Of a stretch of 64,000 nucleotides of DNA, positions 61,501 to 64,000 are shown piece after piece. The stretch is from Balanoglossus misakiensis (Eukaryota > Hemichordata). The DNA is taken from assembly GCA_040954595.2 (NCBI GenBank), contig CM082583.2:8184001-8248000 (forward strand), read 5' to 3'. Position 1 is the stretch's first letter. Each line of letters begins with the position of its first letter. The position numbers and the translations under genes were made by a program. The notes under the pieces are model-generated. The model searched no databases and was not told the origin of the DNA. It worked only from the letters and a program-made list of their open reading frames with translations.

Positions 61501-64000
61501 TGCACTGTTGTGCGATGTATTGATAGTTTCCTGATTGTATTTTTCCTAGGAATAAGCATGGGCCTTACTATGTCTTCAGTTTCATCATGTAAGAATTATG
61601 TTCATCTGTCTTGTAGATTTTCACCGAGAGCTTACTTGGTTCGGAAAAACCCGAGAATTTCAAACTGGCGGGAGAGATGATGGTGTGTAGCAGATCAGAG
61701 AGTGATGCTACAGGGAACAGCAGAGGTGGAATCTTACACAGTGCCATGCATACAGAGAGCAGAGTACCTTATGAGAGAGCAGTAGAACTTGTGCTGAGTG
61801 CTGCCAAGGAGTATTTCAATTCATCAGCTGATTTGAATGATCCATGCATGCTCTTAGCAAGGTAAGTGTTCAACATATCAGGCATGTAATGAGAAACAGT
61901 ATGTTATTGATGAATACAATTACAATGGACAGAATGTATAAAAACATTATATAATGATTGTAATGCAACTTTTATCTAACTTATCTTGTAGGGATTGCTT
62001 AAAAGTGATTAAAGACAGACCAGCTAGCATACGAGCTGAGTTGGATTTGATTAAAGCTATCCCTCTGGTTGATGGTTTTGGAGTCAATATCTTACCATTG
62101 CAAGGTAAACCTTTAATAAAGTTATCGCCAATCTTATGAGATGAGGGGCTACTGTTAAGCAAGTTTTAAAACACCACAATATATGGTATTTGGAAGTGCA
62201 ATTTCTTATTCCGAGTTTTAAAGCGTGCATGAAACACATTTTATGTGGTCAGATGAAGAATTTGCCTTTGTATTGATTGAGATAATATTGAACTTTTAGT
62301 ACAGAGTACAGAGTGTTAGTGTTTGAGTTATAATTTGAGGAAGACGTGATCTTATAATTGCTTACAGTGAGATTGTGTGAAGATCGGATAGACTTGATCA
62401 TCAAAGCTCTGCAGTCAAACAATAAGGCCTATAGGCAGAAAACTAAGGTAAGGTGTTTATGTAATGTGTCTCATAGTACCATCGTGGTCTCGTACACTAT
62501 ATGTCAAGAAGTATTTTTCATTACTGTACCTAATAATACATTTTAGTCCTATCTATGTGTCTGTCTATATAGTGTTGCTGATATTAAAAATGTGGATAAA
62601 AATTTGAATTTATTGGTTGTGTTTTTTCTTTTACACACAGCTACTTGAACTAGCCAAACTACTACGTGTCTCTGGTGAGAATGAAAATGAGAGAAATGGT
62701 AGAGTATTGGTGTTGATAGCTGAATCAGCATTAGAGGTAATTAGAAAATGTACAATAAATTCTTGAAAGAAAATGGAGTTTACAACTCACAGGAGCTAAA
62801 AAGTAAAATGTGATGACCGCATCACAGGATATTAATTCTAATGCTACAGTTGTTGTTTTGCGTGCAACATAATAAAATTTTCCTTGTCTTGTCAATTTTT
62901 GTAGGTCCGCGATTTTAGAGGAGCTTGTCAGATTTGTTCTGATCTGATGAGTCAGTGTTACCAACCCGCCTGGGCTGTCTGCAAACAGTTAGGGGAGTGT
63001 GAAGATTTCAAAGATCTTACAGAAAGGTAAAATGATGGAAGCATTATAATACAGTGTCTGCATCTGTCTGTGGTGTATTTCACGCGTTCTTGTAGAGAAT
63101 GATACAGAACACTTCGATCAGATTGTCAAATTAGTTTTGAAGTCTGCAAAAATTCATTGGACATTTTCTTGTAATTTTGCTTGCAGGAGGGCACTGCTGT
63201 CCTTTGCTTTAACCTATTGTGATGCTGATGTCATAGAAACACTGATGAAATCCAGGAGTCTGTTAGAAACCCAGGTCAGTTTTATTTTGTTTGACAATTC
63301 ACGGAAAGATGTCGCAGAGTCAAAATAAAAACAGTCAGTAAGAAATTGCAGAACAGTTCATACCTGGTGCCATTGATCAAAATATTTTACTATTGGTTCC
63401 AATGATGTAATATTCGTTATCGACAGATTTTGTACCAGACGTTGGACATCCATAAGGAAACAAGTATTCAGAAAACAGAAGAAGAAAATACAGCAAGTGA
63501 AGAACAGGTACATGCAAGCCAAATGATAAATTGTCAAATGAAAATGGTTTCAGTGTTGTATCATGTACATATCTGAGTGAGAAGTGATAAAGTTACATTG
63601 GCATATTTTTGTTTCTTCTCCTTTTTGCCATGGATAATAATACTATGTGTACATGTATCTTCAGGGATGAACCTGGTTTTGCTAAGTCAGGTTACAGAAT
63701 ACAGTGCATATACTGTTAGCAACGATGAAAAATATATTATGCAACAACAGACTCTCAATGCTTCTCTTCCGAAGGCCGAGATGTACCGTAGTCCCCTGCA
63801 GAAGACAAGAGCCGTGACCAGGGACGTGTTGGCCAACACCACCGTGACCACAAAAGCCGTGCTGGCAACGGTCAGTGACAAACAGTGGTGGAAAAACACT
63901 CTGCAGTGGATGAGACCGCTTGGTCACAACACAGCACAGACCGACCACGGAACTGAGAATTCCGGAATGGAGAGGCAAGGCTGTCATCCGTTTTATGAGA
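52545..64000 (+). CDS. NBAS: NBAS, NRZ tethering-complex subunit, N-terminal part, 39 exons visible
   Basis: Subunit of the ER NRZ (Dsl1-like) tether for Golgi-to-ER vesicles, also tied to nonsense-mediated decay. Thirty-nine exons join in frame from 52545-52640 (MASADAADDTEEDNILYDLL) through 53243-53306, 53433-53475, 53641-53721, 54004-54095, 54202-54335 and on to 63691-64000, where the gene leaves the window. This is roughly the first 1,500 residues; human NBAS has about 2,370. Matches run throughout: LVNNQINWH, IGKC, an N-terminal WD40-like propeller (SPDGCILATVHHSGQLALWDIPSLK), LVYQRQWRKS, SKITKRSWVLHECLERVPE, TLEQKELCR-like LKLEQKELCRSR, the Sec39-type helical region (ECIYNCERNDQL, AAKEYFNSSADLND), KAVLATVSDKQWWK and RQGCHPFYE. 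Intron 58541-58683 uses a GC donor. Confidence is high. Confidence 0.96.
60130..60146. repeat. Poly-C run in an NBAS intron
   Basis: About 17 consecutive C bases in the intron preceding the exon that starts PHKEKYIKN. Similar runs occur at 6195-6212 and 53167-53177. Length is likely to vary or be misassembled. Confidence 0.8.

Noticed and set aside
63665-63690. Acceptor CTTCAG at 63660-63665 for the last NBAS exon
   Set aside because: It would give the wrong phase with the preceding exon. The acceptor AAGTCAG at 63690 keeps the frame that matches human NBAS.

Overview
This is eukaryotic DNA: AT-rich, with compact spliced genes whose introns run from about 100 bases to 1 kb and carry ordinary GT-AG signals (plus two GC-AG introns). 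Every recognisable gene is an animal gene with a clear vertebrate counterpart. The single-copy gene set, short introns and old gene neighbourhoods point to an invertebrate bilaterian. I think a non-vertebrate deuterostome (hemichordate or cephalochordate) is most likely, but the sequence alone does not settle this.

Left part (1-23.3 kb): SKIC3/TTC37 (minus, 3' end off the left edge) lies head to head with the lysosomal sulfatase gene ARSK (plus). The mitochondrial factor SDHAF4 (minus) is head to head with the augmin subunit HAUS6 (plus), which has one 2.6-kb disordered exon. A small GPI-anchored Ly6/three-finger gene (minus) follows, then the ribosome-biogenesis factor RSL24D1 (minus).

Middle part (23.9-43.2 kb): SUB1/PC4 (minus) is head to head with SERF (plus). 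SERF converges on SMN (minus), and SMN is head to head with the splicing factor SUGP1 (plus). An eight-finger C2H2 zinc-finger gene (minus) and MRPL24 (minus) follow. MRPL24 is head to head with a TM6SF1/2 homologue (plus) that carries two tandem alternative copies of one 104-base exon.

Right part (43.2-64 kb): a tandem pair of paralogous four-exon genes that I cannot name encode proteins with an N-terminal helical domain, a SAM-like domain, a glycine-rich hydrophobic segment and a C-terminal coiled coil. They are separated by a roughly 0.9-kb duplicated non-coding block. NBAS (plus) follows and runs off the right edge.

Most genes are housekeeping: RNA decay and splicing (SKIC3, SMN, SUGP1), ribosomes (RSL24D1, MRPL24), respiration (SDHAF4), mitosis (HAUS6) and membrane traffic or lipid (NBAS, TM6SF, ARSK). 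Five divergent pairs share short upstream regions. Three neighbour pairs (SKIC3-ARSK, SERF-SMN, SUGP1-TM6SF) are also neighbours in the human genome, so the window keeps old bilaterian linkage. The most novel content is the TM6SF exon pair and the unnamed paralogous gene pair.
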